Shown here one piece after another: positions 25,806 through 35,398 of a DNA stretch of 64,000 bases. The stretch spans positions 124,001-188,000 of the forward strand of contig CAMUYI010000004.1 of NCBI GenBank assembly GCA_947164985.1, given 5' to 3'. Position 1 is the stretch's first letter. The number at the start of each line of letters is the position of its first letter. Source of the DNA: an uncultured Bacteroidales bacterium (GTDB taxonomy: Bacteria > Bacteroidota > Bacteroidia > Bacteroidales > Paludibacteraceae). Position numbers and translations under genes: made by a program. A model generated the notes under the pieces. It ran no database searches and was not told where the DNA came from. It worked only from the letters and a program-made list of their open reading frames with translations.

Positions 25806-27006
25806 ATAAAGTCTCAACAATACGTGCGGCTACGTCCGCTTTGCTGAGCAGTGGAAGTTCGGTTGAAAGGCCGTCCGCTTGAAGTATCGTCACACGATTC
25901 GTATCGGTTCCAAAACCGGCTCCTTTATCACGCAACGAATTAAGAACAATAGCATTCAGATTTTTGCGCTCCATCTTACGGAGCGCATTTTCTTTTTCAT
26001 GCTCCGTTTCCAACGCAAAACCGATCAGGCGCTGGTCGGCATGCTTAGTTTCTCCTAAGGCTTTGGCAATATCCGGAGTCATCGTGAGATGCAGATCAAG
26101 CGTGGTCTGCCCTTCTTGTTTTTTGATTTTCTCTGCCGCTTCTTGTTCCGGTGCAAAATCTGCTACTGCAGCACATAAGATAGCCGCGTCCTGTTTTGGC
26201 CAGGCAGCCACACACGCTTTGTACATCGCTTGAGCCGACAAGGCATCCACCCGTTCAATCTGACCAAACGGATTATGTACCGGTACCGATATATTTCCGC
26301 ATACGAGGGTCACATGCGCACCTCTGCGTGCGCAAGCATGCGCCAAAGCAACGCCCATCTTGCCGGTAGAGTAGTTACTAATAAAACGCACAGGATCAAT
26401 CTTCTCCTGCGTGCCACCCGCGGTGATCAACACATGCTGACCGGTCATCGTCTGCGGAGTCAACGCGTATTCGAGCGCTTCTTGCAGCACTTCTATCTCC
26501 GCCATGCGTCCTTTGCCGTTGGTGCCGCATGCCAGAGGTCCTTCTTCGGGGCCGACGATGCGGATGTTGCTCCACGAACGGATGGTTTCTACCGCCTTTT
26601 GTACGGCAGGGTTCTCCCACATCTTATCATTCATCGCCGGTGCCACAACAATCGGTTTGCGAGCCACGCACGAACAGATAGTCGTCGTCAGCGCATCGTC
26701 AGCGATGCCGTTCGCCATCTTACAGAGCACGTTCGCTGTCGCCGGCGCCACAATCATGGCATCTGCCCATTCGGGCAGGGATATATGCTCCGTAGCGTGG
26801 GCGTTAATAGAAGCAAACACATCGGAATAAACGCTGCAACCCGAAACGGTTTGCAGCGTCAACTCGGTGACGAATTGCAGTGCGTTCTGCGTCGTGGCGA
26901 CCCTCACTTCCGCGCCCGCCTTAACCAGCGAACGAATCAGTTCCGGGATCTTGTACGCCGCGATACCACCGCTGATACCGACTAAGATGTGTTTGCCCGT
27001 AAGCAT
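25798..27006 (-). CDS. coaBC: Bifunctional phosphopantothenoylcysteine decarboxylase/synthase
   Basis: A 402-residue CoaBC, which joins cysteine to 4'-phosphopantothenate and decarboxylates the product in CoA synthesis. The CoaC flavodoxin-like half shows GISGGIAAYKIPELIR, the substrate PAMN motif (VVAPAMNDKMW) and the conserved His near residue 74 (THAT/EHISLPEWADAMI). The CoaB half shows ITAGGTQEKIDPVRFISNYSTGKMG and the dimer Lys region VLCAAVADFAP. It fits with panB elsewhere in the window. It shares one base with the rpoZ-like gene stop. Confidence 0.97.
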   Translation of the reverse strand: MLTGKHILVGISGGIAAYKIPELIRSLVKAGAEVRVATTQNALQFVTELTLQTVSGCSVYSDVFASINAHATEHISLPEWADAMIVAPATANVLCKMANGIADDALTTTICSCVARKPIVVAPAMNDKMWENPAVQKAVETIRSWSNIRIVGPEEGPLACGTNGKGRMAEIEVLQEALEYALTPQTMTGQHVLITAGGTQEKIDPVRFISNYSTGKMGVALAHACARRGAHVTLVCGNISVPVHNPFGQIERVDALSAQAMYKACVAAWPKQDAAILCAAVADFAPEQEAAEKIKKQEGQTTLDLHLTMTPDIAKALGETKHADQRLIGFALETEHEKENALRKMERKNLNAIVLNSLRDKGAGFGTDTNRVTILQADGLSTELPLLSKADVAARIVETLFT

Positions 27007-27338
27007 TACTTCAACGCTTCATCGCGGTTACCGGTACGGTACACGAGGTCACCGTCGATAAACTCTTGCGTTGCCATCAGCGTCGGTTTGGGCAGACGCT
27101 CATACTGACGACTGATCTCAATCTGCTCGCGGTTCTCGAAGGTCTCCTCCAAGTTGTCCTGAGGAATCGAGAAATCCTGCAGTTTGGCATCCAACTCGCG
27201 CTTGATGCCTACGCTGATCTGGTTAGCGCGTTTTGCGATGATTGCCACCGTCTCATATATGTTTCCTACCGGCTCCATGAGCTGGTTGATGTCACGTGTA
27301 ACGGTGTTTTTAGGGGCTTTTGAACTTTTGTAATCCAT
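27006..27338 (-). CDS. rpoZ: RNA polymerase omega subunit (RpoZ/Rpb6-like)
   Basis: A 110-residue small subunit. The NIYETVAIIAKRANQISVGIKRELDAKLQDF segment is the omega/Rpb6 core of Bacteroidota. It lies between bamD and coaBC, the usual order in this phylum. Confidence 0.88.
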   Translation of the reverse strand: MDYKSSKAPKNTVTRDINQLMEPVGNIYETVAIIAKRANQISVGIKRELDAKLQDFSIPQDNLEETFENREQIEISRQYERLPKPTLMATQEFIDGDLVYRTGNRDEALK

Positions 27339-27342
27339 ATTG

Positions 27343-28146
27343 TTAATCTTTTGTTATTTTCTTGATTTGTACAAGCATACGGTCGGCTTCCTTACGATGC
27401 TTGGACTCAGGGTACTCGGTGATGAAATTATAATATTCATCTTGGGCTTCCCGTGCCCTTTCTGCTTTTTTCTCCTCGAATGAGTTGAGCATCTGCTGGT
27501 ATTTGGCTTGCAGCACAAGCCAACTGAAATCCTCGCGATAAGCGTTACTCGGGTAGTTCTTAAGTGCATTCTTACATACAACTTCGCAACTCAAATAGTT
27601 ATTACCTAGATAGGTGCCTAAGTTATAATAGAGTTGTGCGCTTTTTAGTTCTTTGAGGGCTAACTTGTCATACAACTCACTCATCTCACTGTAAGCTTGC
27701 TCGGCATAAGGACTCTCGGGGTACAACTCCACAAATTGGGTAAATGCTTCGATGGCCTTGCGGGTGATCTGTTGGTCAAGACGCGGATCTGGGGAGTCTA
27801 AGTACTGACAGTGTCCTACCTGAAAATACGCTTCGGTTGCGTACTTACCCTTTGGGTAATTGCGAATATACGCTTGATAGTAGTCGGTGGCTGACTCGTA
27901 GGCTTTCTGACCCATATAACTGCGAGCCAAATACGCCAAGATATCCTCCGAACGCTCCGTACCTTTGTAGTATGAACTTACGTCATCCAGTAAAGTCTGC
28001 GCTTTCACATACTGCTTCTCATTGAAATAACGCAAGGCCGCCTGGTACTTCTCCTCGGGGTCACGCGATTTCAATAACTGCTGGTACTCCCCACAACTCG
28101 TAAGGAACACCATAATAAGCAATATGAATAAGCCTTTATTGCGCAT
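27343..28146 (-). CDS. bamD: Outer-membrane assembly lipoprotein BamD
   Basis: A 267-residue lipoprotein (signal MRNKGLFILLIMVFLTSC) with tandem TPR-like repeats, for example YFNEKQYVKAQTLLDDVSSYY and AYYQAYIRNYPKGKYATEAYFQVG. BamD works in the BAM complex that folds outer-membrane proteins. The upstream in-frame codons read the promoter sequence, so I set the start after it. Confidence 0.93.
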   Translation of the reverse strand: MRNKGLFILLIMVFLTSCGEYQQLLKSRDPEEKYQAALRYFNEKQYVKAQTLLDDVSSYYKGTERSEDILAYLARSYMGQKAYESATDYYQAYIRNYPKGKYATEAYFQVGHCQYLDSPDPRLDQQITRKAIEAFTQFVELYPESPYAEQAYSEMSELYDKLALKELKSAQLYYNLGTYLGNNYLSCEVVCKNALKNYPSNAYREDFSWLVLQAKYQQMLNSFEEKKAERAREAQDEYYNFITEYPESKHRKEADRMLVQIKKITKD

Positions 28147-28163
28147 TTTACCAAATAAGCCCG

Positions 28164-28196
28164 CAAAGGTACTGCTTTTTTTCGATATATGCAAGA
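28164..28196 (-). promoter_or_regulatory. Bacteroides-type promoter for bamD-rpoZ-coaBC
   Basis: TTGCATATATCG and TACCTTTG (28171-28164) on the minus strand; start codon 18 bases downstream. Confidence 0.8.
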
Positions 28197-28203
28197 AAAA
28201 AAT

Positions 28204-29226
28204 TTATTTTTTAATAAATTCCGTCCAATTTTGGGAGGAAATGACCGTTAAACTGTCATTTTTTGCAACAATCAGGTAACATGCGGCGTCTTCAGCGCGG
28301 TTGATCATGTCGATCGCTTCTTCCGCACCAAGCACCATACACGCGGTAGCCAACGCATCGGCACGCATACAACTCGAACTGACCACAGTCGCACTCAAAA
28401 CCGAGTGCTGCACGGGATAGCCTGTGCGCGGGTCGATCGTATGCGAACGACGTTCCGTACCTTCGTAATAATAGTTGCGGTAGTTACCACTCGTTGCCAT
28501 GCAGATGTCCGTCACGGCCAAGACGTCCTGTAATTCGTCCTGCGCACCTTCATTATTGAGGTTCGGCTTCGTGATGCCCACATGCCAGGGTTCACCTTTG
28601 GCGTTGAGACCATGTGCCACCACTTCACCGCCTATATCCACCAGATAGTTCTCGCATCCGTGATTACGCAACACTTCTGCAATCATGTCGCATGCCTGCC
28701 CTTTGGCTACGGCACCACCGTCTAACTGAACACGCGGATCTAACTTAATGACATGATGATCAATGAGTTGTACTTTATCGAAACCGACGAACGCGCGAAG
28801 CGAATCAATCGTCTGACTACTGATCATTGAGAACTGATCACTCTTTCTTCCAAAACCGAAAGCTTTCACCAACGGAGCGACTGTAATATCAAATGCCCCG
28901 TTCGAAAGCCCGTACACCCTTTCCGCCTCTTTCCACATCGTCTCAAAGAGCTCATTGGTTGCGGTGTCACGATTCTCGTTGACGGCCGAAAGGATAGAGT
29001 GGGGATTGAAAAGACTGAGGCTGTTGTCAAAGGCTTCAAAGGCAGCTTGAATACTGTCTTCAAGATCTTCCGTAGCCTCATAGCGGATGTTATAATAGGT
29101 CCCGAAAACGCGGCCTTCGTTATGGAAGTACTGCGCCTTCGGGTCGTTATCCCATCCCCAGATAAGCAACGCTGCCAAACCTACGCCCAACAACGCTGTG
29201 ATCATATGTCTCCTTTCAATTTTCAT
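28204..29226 (-). CDS. apbE: FAD:protein FMN transferase (ApbE family)
   Basis: About 340 residues. ApbE attaches FMN to Thr residues of redox proteins such as NqrB/RnfG. Family marks are the TYYNIRYEA start of the fold, the DITVAPLVKAFGFG motif, DGGAVAKGQACDMIAE, and the SHTIDPRTGYPV motif with its Mg/FAD-binding residues. It starts with an uncleaved signal-anchor. The start at MKIERRH overlaps the stop of the upstream outer-membrane protein gene by one base. Confidence 0.95.
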   Translation of the reverse strand: MKIERRHMITALLGVGLAALLIWGWDNDPKAQYFHNEGRVFGTYYNIRYEATEDLEDSIQAAFEAFDNSLSLFNPHSILSAVNENRDTATNELFETMWKEAERVYGLSNGAFDITVAPLVKAFGFGRKSDQFSMISSQTIDSLRAFVGFDKVQLIDHHVIKLDPRVQLDGGAVAKGQACDMIAEVLRNHGCENYLVDIGGEVVAHGLNAKGEPWHVGITKPNLNNEGAQDELQDVLAVTDICMATSGNYRNYYYEGTERRSHTIDPRTGYPVQHSVLSATVVSSSCMRADALATACMVLGAEEAIDMINRAEDAACYLIVAKNDSLTVISSQNWTEFIKK

Positions 29227-30077
29227 TAAAACCAAACACCTACGCCAATACAACCGTTCAGTTTCTGGTTATAGAGTTTGTCGTCACCGGCACGGTTAAT
29301 GTAAACATTGTAGAACGGATCTTTGTTGTCCGTTATCATGCCGTCCGGGTTCAGGCTACCTACTGCATACAGATCCAGTGTCAGATGCTCAAACTCCCAC
29401 TCTTTATTGACCTTGAGGCTAAGATTGGTGCAAGCGAATTTCTCATTGCCGTAGAGCGGACTCTCCCACGGAGACAGGCCTACTTGTGCGCCGAGAGTCA
29501 GACCATAGTCGTCGAAAGTGTAGTCATAGCCTAACTCGATATAGGTCGAGAAAGCCTGTACTTCGGCGAAGGGATCCGACAAGGTAGCTGCGGATTTGAG
29601 GTCTCCACCACCGGCTATCGTCGTGTACCAATTGATATATGCACCGGCGTAGTCGCCAAATAAATGACTGAAGTTATAACCTACCCACAACTCGGAAGTA
29701 TGGTCACTACCGTCATTGCAGTAGTAATACGCGTTATAACCCAGGCTGGCACCGTAAGCTGTTACCGATGCAATGAAATCCACCTCCGGCATAAACTTCG
29801 TGTTGCAGTCAAACGGCAGATTCGTTCCATTAGACTTGAACATCCAATCAGATGCACCGAGATTAGCCCAAACGCCGGCACGGAACTCGATGTTTCCGTC
29901 ATTGGCGTCAAAACCAACGAGACCTTCCGGCTGGAAACTCAAACCACCGTTGTACTGACCACGCCACAAATAGGCACTTACCAAATCTGCGCCCGCTTCA
30001 TAAGCGAACTCTACTTCTGCTTTCGCAGACAAAACCACCGCCATCATAGCGGCTACTAATACTAATACCTTTTTCAT
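29226..30077 (-). CDS. Predicted outer-membrane beta-barrel protein, paralog 1
   Basis: A 283-residue protein with signal peptide MKKVLVLVAAMMAVVLSAKA, alternating hydrophobic strands and a C-terminal Phe typical of BAM-folded barrels. It shares the start pattern GADLVSAYLWRGQYNGGLSFQP and other strands with the next gene, so the two are paralogs. The family is not recognised; a porin-like or export role is possible. It is part of the operon HTH - OMP2 - OMP1 - apbE. Confidence 0.75.
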   Translation of the reverse strand: MKKVLVLVAAMMAVVLSAKAEVEFAYEAGADLVSAYLWRGQYNGGLSFQPEGLVGFDANDGNIEFRAGVWANLGASDWMFKSNGTNLPFDCNTKFMPEVDFIASVTAYGASLGYNAYYYCNDGSDHTSELWVGYNFSHLFGDYAGAYINWYTTIAGGGDLKSAATLSDPFAEVQAFSTYIELGYDYTFDDYGLTLGAQVGLSPWESPLYGNEKFACTNLSLKVNKEWEFEHLTLDLYAVGSLNPDGMITDNKDPFYNVYINRAGDDKLYNQKLNGCIGVGVWF

Positions 30078-30098
30078 TGTTTGTTATTTTAATTCTTT

Positions 30099-30872
30099 TT
30101 ATTTCAAATAAACGCCAAACGTTATATTTGGATTGATCACATGCACCATAGCCATCGGACTTACGGCAATCTGGCCCTGCACCATCAGTCCGCATCGATC
30201 ACCCATGTCCCAGTCCTTACGGATCCGCACTTCGATATTCTGCAGCGCCGCACCGTTTGGGTTATAGCATCCTTTCCAAGGCGTCACGCCGATCGCGCCA
30301 AACACGCTCCATCCGTCTCGTAGGGCCTGCGTATAACTGATCTCAGCATAACTGGAATAAGCCCTAACAATCTCCCCTGCGGCGTTCAAATAACAATCCG
30401 AAGCGGCAACGCGCGTACCCCATGCGAAGGTCAACGGGATCTTCTTACTGATCGTATAGCGCACATTCAACTCCAAGCGGTTTCCCTTGTCGGCATAGTT
30501 CGCAAAATCAAAGAACCCGCAGTTAAAATTATGAATGTACAGGGCATAGATATCCAGTCCCCATCGGGCAAAACCCAGACTGAAGTCCACTTCGGGTTGA
30601 AACTGCCGAAACGTCAAGTCCGTCACGCCGATGTTCCACCACATGTCGGCATACAAACCACCGTAACCTACATTGACGCTTCCCTGTATGTTTGCCCCGC
30701 CGGCATACAAACCGCGCCATAAATACGCGGCCTGCACCCTCGCTTGCGCACCGTAGGTAAAACCCACCGTGTCTCGTACGCACGCGTTCGCGTTATTTAC
30801 AAAAGGTAATGCTCCGATGCATAGCACCAGAGCTATTACTTTACCGATTACCGATAACCTATAACCGTTCAC
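30099..30872 (-). CDS. Predicted outer-membrane beta-barrel protein, paralog 2
   Basis: A 257-residue relative of the downstream protein: an N-terminal signal (about residues 8-30), then ARVQAAYLWRGLYAGGANIQG and a strand-rich body ending near FGVYLK. Gene order and similarity indicate a tandem duplication followed by divergence. Confidence 0.72.
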   Translation of the reverse strand: MNGYRLSVIGKVIALVLCIGALPFVNNANACVRDTVGFTYGAQARVQAAYLWRGLYAGGANIQGSVNVGYGGLYADMWWNIGVTDLTFRQFQPEVDFSLGFARWGLDIYALYIHNFNCGFFDFANYADKGNRLELNVRYTISKKIPLTFAWGTRVAASDCYLNAAGEIVRAYSSYAEISYTQALRDGWSVFGAIGVTPWKGCYNPNGAALQNIEVRIRKDWDMGDRCGLMVQGQIAVSPMAMVHVINPNITFGVYLK

Positions 30873-30878
30873 CGTTAT

Positions 30879-31118
30879 TTAAAGTGCGTTCTGCACTTCC
30901 CATGCTTTGCGCAGGGCAACTTCCAATATTCGAGTGTTGCTGAACTCTACGATACCGCCATCAAAGCCCGGCTCCAAGTGGTAATCTGCATTACCCTCAC
31001 CGTTGAAATAAGATCTTACTTCCTCACCGGAAATTCCCAACTCAGCTGCGATGGCGTCCATAGTGCCATGCGGAAGACTGTCTTTTACTGCACGAAGGCG
31101 ATTAAATGTCGTACGCAT
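30879..31118 (-). CDS. Small helix-turn-helix DNA-binding protein
   Basis: A 79-residue protein of a Bacteroidota family: RTTFNRLRAVKDSLPHGTMDAIAAELGISGEEVRSYFNG is a clear HTH, followed by EPGFDGGIVEFSNTRILEVALR. It probably regulates its own operon, which contains the two outer-membrane proteins and apbE. Confidence 0.8.
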   Translation of the reverse strand: MRTTFNRLRAVKDSLPHGTMDAIAAELGISGEEVRSYFNGEGNADYHLEPGFDGGIVEFSNTRILEVALRKAWEVQNAL

Positions 31119-31190
31119 AATGTGTTGTGTTTTTATAGTTTATGTATGTTATTTATCGTTTTTTTAGGGGCTGTTCCCCAAAATTCGCTG

Positions 31191-31223
31191 CAAAGATACT
31201 ACAAATATTTGAAATATGCAAGG
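31191..31223 (-). promoter_or_regulatory. Bacteroides-type promoter for the HTH-OMP-apbE operon
   Basis: TTGCATATTTC and TATCTTTG (31198-31191) on the minus strand. The leader of about 70 bases is longer than usual here and could hold an operator. Confidence 0.7.
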
Positions 31224-31278
31224 ATTTAACGGTAAAAATTAAATTTATTTATATTTTTAGCAGGAAAGTTTGCATTTG

Positions 31279-31818
31279 TTAAAATGAATACAAGGCACAT
31301 TTGACATGATCAAAACGGCGCGCGGAAAGGTCTTCAGGAGTTATTAGGAAGAATAGCATGCCGCAGTCATAGAATCGCAGACCAAGTGGCTCGCACTCAT
31401 CCAATTCAAGCAATACCTGATAACCCGGATAGTCGCCTTCCAACTCATCGTAATAACAATGCGGGTGACAGAGCACAGCCGACTCTTCACCTCTTTTGGC
31501 CGGTTCGTCCATAGCCTGTGCAGCCGGTACGGCCGGCTTTCCCTGCTCATCTACCACTTCATGTTCGTGCAGATTCTCACGGGTAGGGGAGTAAAGCACC
31601 TTGTAAAAAGCCTCGTCCCACTCACCCAAATGACCACCTTCCGCTTCTAAGTCCCCGAAGAAATAATCGAGGTCCGCAAACACATACACCATCCCCTCGT
31701 CCAAATGAAACTGACAAACGAGGTGCATGGGGTTATCGTCCACCGTATAAGGATACTCCATTCCTTCCGGCAATGCGGCATAACCCCACCAGTGTGCGTC
31801 CGCGATCTTATTCGACAT
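31279..31818 (-). CDS. DUF1963 (YwqG-like) family protein
   Basis: A 179-residue acidic cytoplasmic protein: HWWGYAALPEGMEYPYTVDDNPMHLVCQFHL and VYVFADLDYFFG fit the DUF1963 pattern. Function is unknown. It overlaps the pectate-lyase-like gene by 11 bases. Confidence 0.7.
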   Translation of the reverse strand: MSNKIADAHWWGYAALPEGMEYPYTVDDNPMHLVCQFHLDEGMVYVFADLDYFFGDLEAEGGHLGEWDEAFYKVLYSPTRENLHEHEVVDEQGKPAVPAAQAMDEPAKRGEESAVLCHPHCYYDELEGDYPGYQVLLELDECEPLGLRFYDCGMLFFLITPEDLSARRFDHVKCALYSF

Positions 31819-34399
31819 GATGGCCTAAGAGATCGTAAATCTGTCCTTCCCGAACGATGAACACCTGTCCGTCACGCACAATCTTAGTGCAAACTTTCTC
31901 ACTCTCTACCTGATCCAGCGCCGAGGTGTCTCCGCCGGTATTGATGAATTTAAGCACAATGACACCTAAGCGCACATTACCAGAACCTTCGCGCTCGATG
32001 CTATACGTACCTGCCGGCAGTTCGTCGCTCTCCAGACGTTTGTATGAGTCGGATCCACCAGGCACCTCAAGCTCAATCTTCTCCTCTCCGCGGATAAGGT
32101 TGATCTGACGACTGCTACTACCGGACGAGATAGCCAGGGCGTAGAAGATAGCGGTGTTACCTGCAGGGATTGTGAACGAACCGAACTTACCGTCACTCGG
32201 GTCACCTGTACGCTTGGTGATGGCATAACTCGTTCCGTCGATGGTAATACTGCCTGCTTTTTGACTGTTGACGGCTACCATATTGGCGAAAACATTCGCA
32301 TCGTTAGTCACATTATTAGCGGTTGCATCGGACTCGTAGAAGAACCAGAAATGAAGGTCTCCGGTCACAACCGGCGTCTCTCCGCTCTTCTCCTCCCATT
32401 GGGCCGTCAACGTTGCATCGGAGGCTGTCGTCCAACTATTCGTACTCGATCCGTTCGCATCGTAGTACTGCTTACCGTTGGCATCAAAATAACCCAAGAA
32501 CGTATATCCGGACTTACGCGGGATCGTGATATTCGGCATCGCTTCATCAAAAGTAACAGTAACGGAACTCGTGCCACCTGTACCACCGGCTGCATCAAGC
32601 GTCACGGTGTAAGTCAACGCTTGCCAAACGGCATAGAGCGTCAAGTCCTTGGTCATCGTCACACTCTGACCCACATTGTATTTGGTACCCGAACCCTTTG
32701 CATTGTCGTTCCATTCTTTGAATGTATAACCTGCCGGTGCAGTGAAAGTATTGGCTTTAACGGTCACGGACTGTCCCTCATTCACTGTCTGCTCCGCCAT
32801 TTCACCCGTGCCGCCGTTCTCATCATAACTGAGCGTGTAACTCGGCGTCGGTTCTCCGCTGTAAATCAAATTGATAGCATAGAGATTGATACCACTGTTA
32901 GCAGAACCCATATATATCGTCGTTGCACCTCCGGTATAGTTGTAACTCTGTTTGGAAGCAGTCAGACCCGCTGTCATTGTCGTAAGTGGTGTACCGCTAT
33001 AATTGCCGGCATAGATATTCAATGTGCGCTCCGAAGTAGCGTTGGCGCTTATCAGATATACCTCTATCGTACAAGCTCCGGTGACGGCGAATTGGAGACT
33101 GCGTGCTGCCGCACTACCGGTACCGCCGGTCTTTAGAACATGCGTAAAACTCGTACCTTCAATCGTCTTGGCACTTGCTGCGATGGTCACTTTCTTGTCA
33201 GAAGTAGCAGTAATGGTCAGACCTTGAACGGTCGTCGTAGCAACGATATCGCCGGTTAATGCTGTGAAATCGCTCGCAGAGAAATTCCATGTTAAGTCAC
33301 CTGTCGGAGTTGGAGTAGGCGGATCTTCCGGATCAGGGTCCGGCGTAGGCGTCGAACCGCCGTCACAAGACGAACCGACCTGCCCTTGTGTGTTGACCAC
33401 TAACGTTGCACCTGCTCCGCACGAACTGTTAGTCACATAATTCTTGGCATCTGCTGCAGACAGTTGATCGTAACTATAACTCGGCGCACTTACCGTACCG
33501 CTGTTGGATGGTAAGTTACCGGCGCAGTTGACGAACTTACAGGCATTCGTGCCGCCGTAGGATTTGAAGATCTTCTTGGAATTATTGGCCTTGCCGGCAA
33601 ACGTACAGCCCTCAAAATACGCTTTCGCGTTCTCAGGACCGACATAATAATTGGCTACTGAACTGTTCCAATAGCAGTTCAAGAAATGCAACTCCGCATT
33701 GCGGCAACGAACCATACGTTCTACACAACCTTCATCCCACCAACAATAGGCCCAGGTGAAGTTATACGTACCGTCCGAAGGCTTGTCTGAAGAGGACGAA
33801 CCGAGCAGATTCGTGAAACGATGGTCGTCTGCACCACCGGAACCACCTGCTTTAGGCGCTTTCAGATAGCGGAAACGACACCAACTAACCGTCACATTAT
33901 CTGTCGTGCCCTTATTGTCGAAGTTACCGTCACAACCATCCTGAAAATCACAGTGATCCACCCACGCGTTCGTCACTTTCTCAAAACACAGGTTGTCGTT
34001 TCCGTCGCAGTCATACGCACCGGGACCGACAAAGGTCAGGTTGCGGAGAATGATGTTCGAACTGCGCTTAATGAATAAAATACCCGACGTAGAGGCCGTT
34101 TGTTCATTGCTGATCAACTTAACACCTGGTAATGCCATGATGGTCACGTTCTGCGCGTCCTGCATCGTCAGCATGCTTGAGAAAGTCAGGTCTTTGGTGA
34201 TGATCACCACTTTATTCTTTGCCTTACTTCCCACAGCGGACTTGAGTTGACTGACGTTAGTCACCAACGTTGGTGTCGCATTGCCGCCTCCGGTCACACT
34301 GGAACCGGCATAACCCCAACTCTGCGTAGCGCAGTAATTGACTGCCTTGATCGGAAGAAGAAACAAGGAACACAGCACAATAAGAGCAATCTTTTTCAT
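31808..34399 (-). CDS. Secreted pectate-lyase-like protein with InlB-type repeats and T9SS tail
   Basis: An 863-residue exported enzyme. Signal peptide MKKIALIVLCSLFLLPIKA; residues about 20-340 form a PL1-type right-handed beta-helix with VTIMALPGVKL, NAWVDHCDF and VSWCRF segments as in pectate lyases; a Pro/Asp/Thr linker (about 350-370) follows; then a beta-sandwich (about 370-520), two InlB/Listeria-Bacteroides repeats (YDENGGTGEMAEQTV and LDAAGGTGGTSSVTV, about 525-690), another beta domain, and a C-terminal tail (KIVRDGQVFIVREGQIYDLLG) of the T9SS kind. It would be secreted by the Gld/Por machinery encoded nearby and act on pectin. I see no clear Arg/Lys catalytic set from the sequence alone. 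Confidence 0.88.
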   Translation of the reverse strand: MKKIALIVLCSLFLLPIKAVNYCATQSWGYAGSSVTGGGNATPTLVTNVSQLKSAVGSKAKNKVVIITKDLTFSSMLTMQDAQNVTIMALPGVKLISNEQTASTSGILFIKRSSNIILRNLTFVGPGAYDCDGNDNLCFEKVTNAWVDHCDFQDGCDGNFDNKGTTDNVTVSWCRFRYLKAPKAGGSGGADDHRFTNLLGSSSSDKPSDGTYNFTWAYCWWDEGCVERMVRCRNAELHFLNCYWNSSVANYYVGPENAKAYFEGCTFAGKANNSKKIFKSYGGTNACKFVNCAGNLPSNSGTVSAPSYSYDQLSAADAKNYVTNSSCGAGATLVVNTQGQVGSSCDGGSTPTPDPDPEDPPTPTPTGDLTWNFSASDFTALTGDIVATTTVQGLTITATSDKKVTIAASAKTIEGTSFTHVLKTGGTGSAAARSLQFAVTGACTIEVYLISANATSERTLNIYAGNYSGTPLTTMTAGLTASKQSYNYTGGATTIYMGSANSGINLYAINLIYSGEPTPSYTLSYDENGGTGEMAEQTVNEGQSVTVKANTFTAPAGYTFKEWNDNAKGSGTKYNVGQSVTMTKDLTLYAVWQALTYTVTLDAAGGTGGTSSVTVTFDEAMPNITIPRKSGYTFLGYFDANGKQYYDANGSSTNSWTTASDATLTAQWEEKSGETPVVTGDLHFWFFYESDATANNVTNDANVFANMVAVNSQKAGSITIDGTSYAITKRTGDPSDGKFGSFTIPAGNTAIFYALAISSGSSSRQINLIRGEEKIELEVPGGSDSYKRLESDELPAGTYSIEREGSGNVRLGVIVLKFINTGGDTSALDQVESEKVCTKIVRDGQVFIVREGQIYDLLGHHVE

Positions 34400-34769
34400 T
34401 CCTATAATTTTTTATTTTGACTACCTACCTATAATTTACATCTATAATTCGAAATTCGTAACTATAATTTACAATTATAATTCGTAATTTTTACTGTTGC
34501 AATATTTTAAGTCAATTACAATGTAATACATTATTATACAATAATTTATGAATCTATTACGATTTTTTGATTTGAATAACAATGTTTTTTATGTTTAAGT
34601 CCTTTGAAAGATTTGTACTCGAAGAGTTGTGGTATTTGATGGTAAAAGGTTCTAAAAGTTTACTTTTGAGGACTTTTTAGCAGCAAATGACTCCAAGAAA
34701 TGAAATTTCTAAATCTTTGAAAGGTGTTTTGTGTGTTTTTTTCTATAATTATCGCAACAGTACTAATTT
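34400..34769. other. Non-coding spacer between the pectate-lyase gene and ybeY
   Basis: About 370 bases, very AT-rich. The first 100 bases are built of TATAATTTAC / TATAATTCG-like units and the last 30 of TTTTTAA units. I found no ORF, no Bacteroides-type promoter with correct spacing and no recognisable RNA gene. Confidence 0.6.
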
Positions 34770-35186
34770 TTAATTTTTAATTCTTAGAAGAGCCCTCTCT
34801 TCTTTCTCTGTCATCTGCACCTTCGTCTCCGGCGTCTTGTCGCCTTGACCTGTCAGATGCAGTACGCCGTGGATAATAATCCGCAGCAACTCGTACTCAA
34901 AGCTCACACCTACCATTTCGGCATTCGATCGCACCGTATCCAAAGAGATAAAGATATCGCCGTTCAGCGTACTCTGCGTCGTATAATCAAACGTAATGAC
35001 ATCCGTATAGTAATCATGCCCCAAAAACTCCCGATTCACAGCTAACTCTCGCTCATCCGAACAAAAGATATAGTTGATATTACCCACACTAAACCCATAA
35101 TCCGCAGCCACGGCACGGATCCATCGTGTCACCTTGCGCTCATCCAACGCCGGCATCTCTATACTATCTGCACTAAATCGAATCAT
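34770..35186 (-). CDS. ybeY: Endoribonuclease YbeY (rRNA maturation)
   Basis: A 138-residue metalloprotease-fold endonuclease that works in 16S rRNA maturation and ribosome quality control. The zinc motif HGVLHLTGQGD (H-x3-H-x5-D/H form) near residue 115 is present, with NREFLGHDYYTDVITFDY upstream. Confidence 0.95.
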   Translation of the reverse strand: MIRFSADSIEMPALDERKVTRWIRAVAADYGFSVGNINYIFCSDERELAVNREFLGHDYYTDVITFDYTTQSTLNGDIFISLDTVRSNAEMVGVSFEYELLRIIIHGVLHLTGQGDKTPETKVQMTEKEERALLRIKN

Positions 35187-35198
35187 TTATCTTCCCTT

Positions 35199-35320
35199 CT
35201 ACTATTCTTCAACTATTCTTCAACTACTCTTCAACTACTCTCCAACTACTCTTCAACTACTCTCCAACTACTCTCCCCATAGGATTCCCATACCATTCCC
35301 ATAAGATTCCCATAAGATAC
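35199..35320. repeat. Tandem repeat array of about 12-bp and 10-bp units upstream of ybeY
   Basis: From 35199 to 35276 the sequence is a run of CAACTACTCTT/CAACTACTCTC units; from 35277 to 35320 it changes to CATAAGATTCC-like 10-base units. Non-coding. Confidence 0.9.
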
Positions 35321-35398
35321 GTTGCCTTTTTTGCTATTTTTGTACATTTACTATATATATACATAGTATATATATACTTTTTGTTCATTTTCTTGCTT

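Noticed and set aside
32261..33136. Plus-strand open frame of 291 codons inside the pectate-lyase-like gene
   Set aside because: It is the reverse of InlB repeats and beta domains and has no promoter or likeness to a known protein.
34400..34769. Possible RNA gene in the AT-rich spacer before ybeY
   Set aside because: No conserved RNA motif or promoter at standard spacing recognised; only AT-rich repeats.
35199..35320. Possible CRISPR array
   Set aside because: The units are only 10-12 bases long, back to back without spacers, and no cas gene is in the window.
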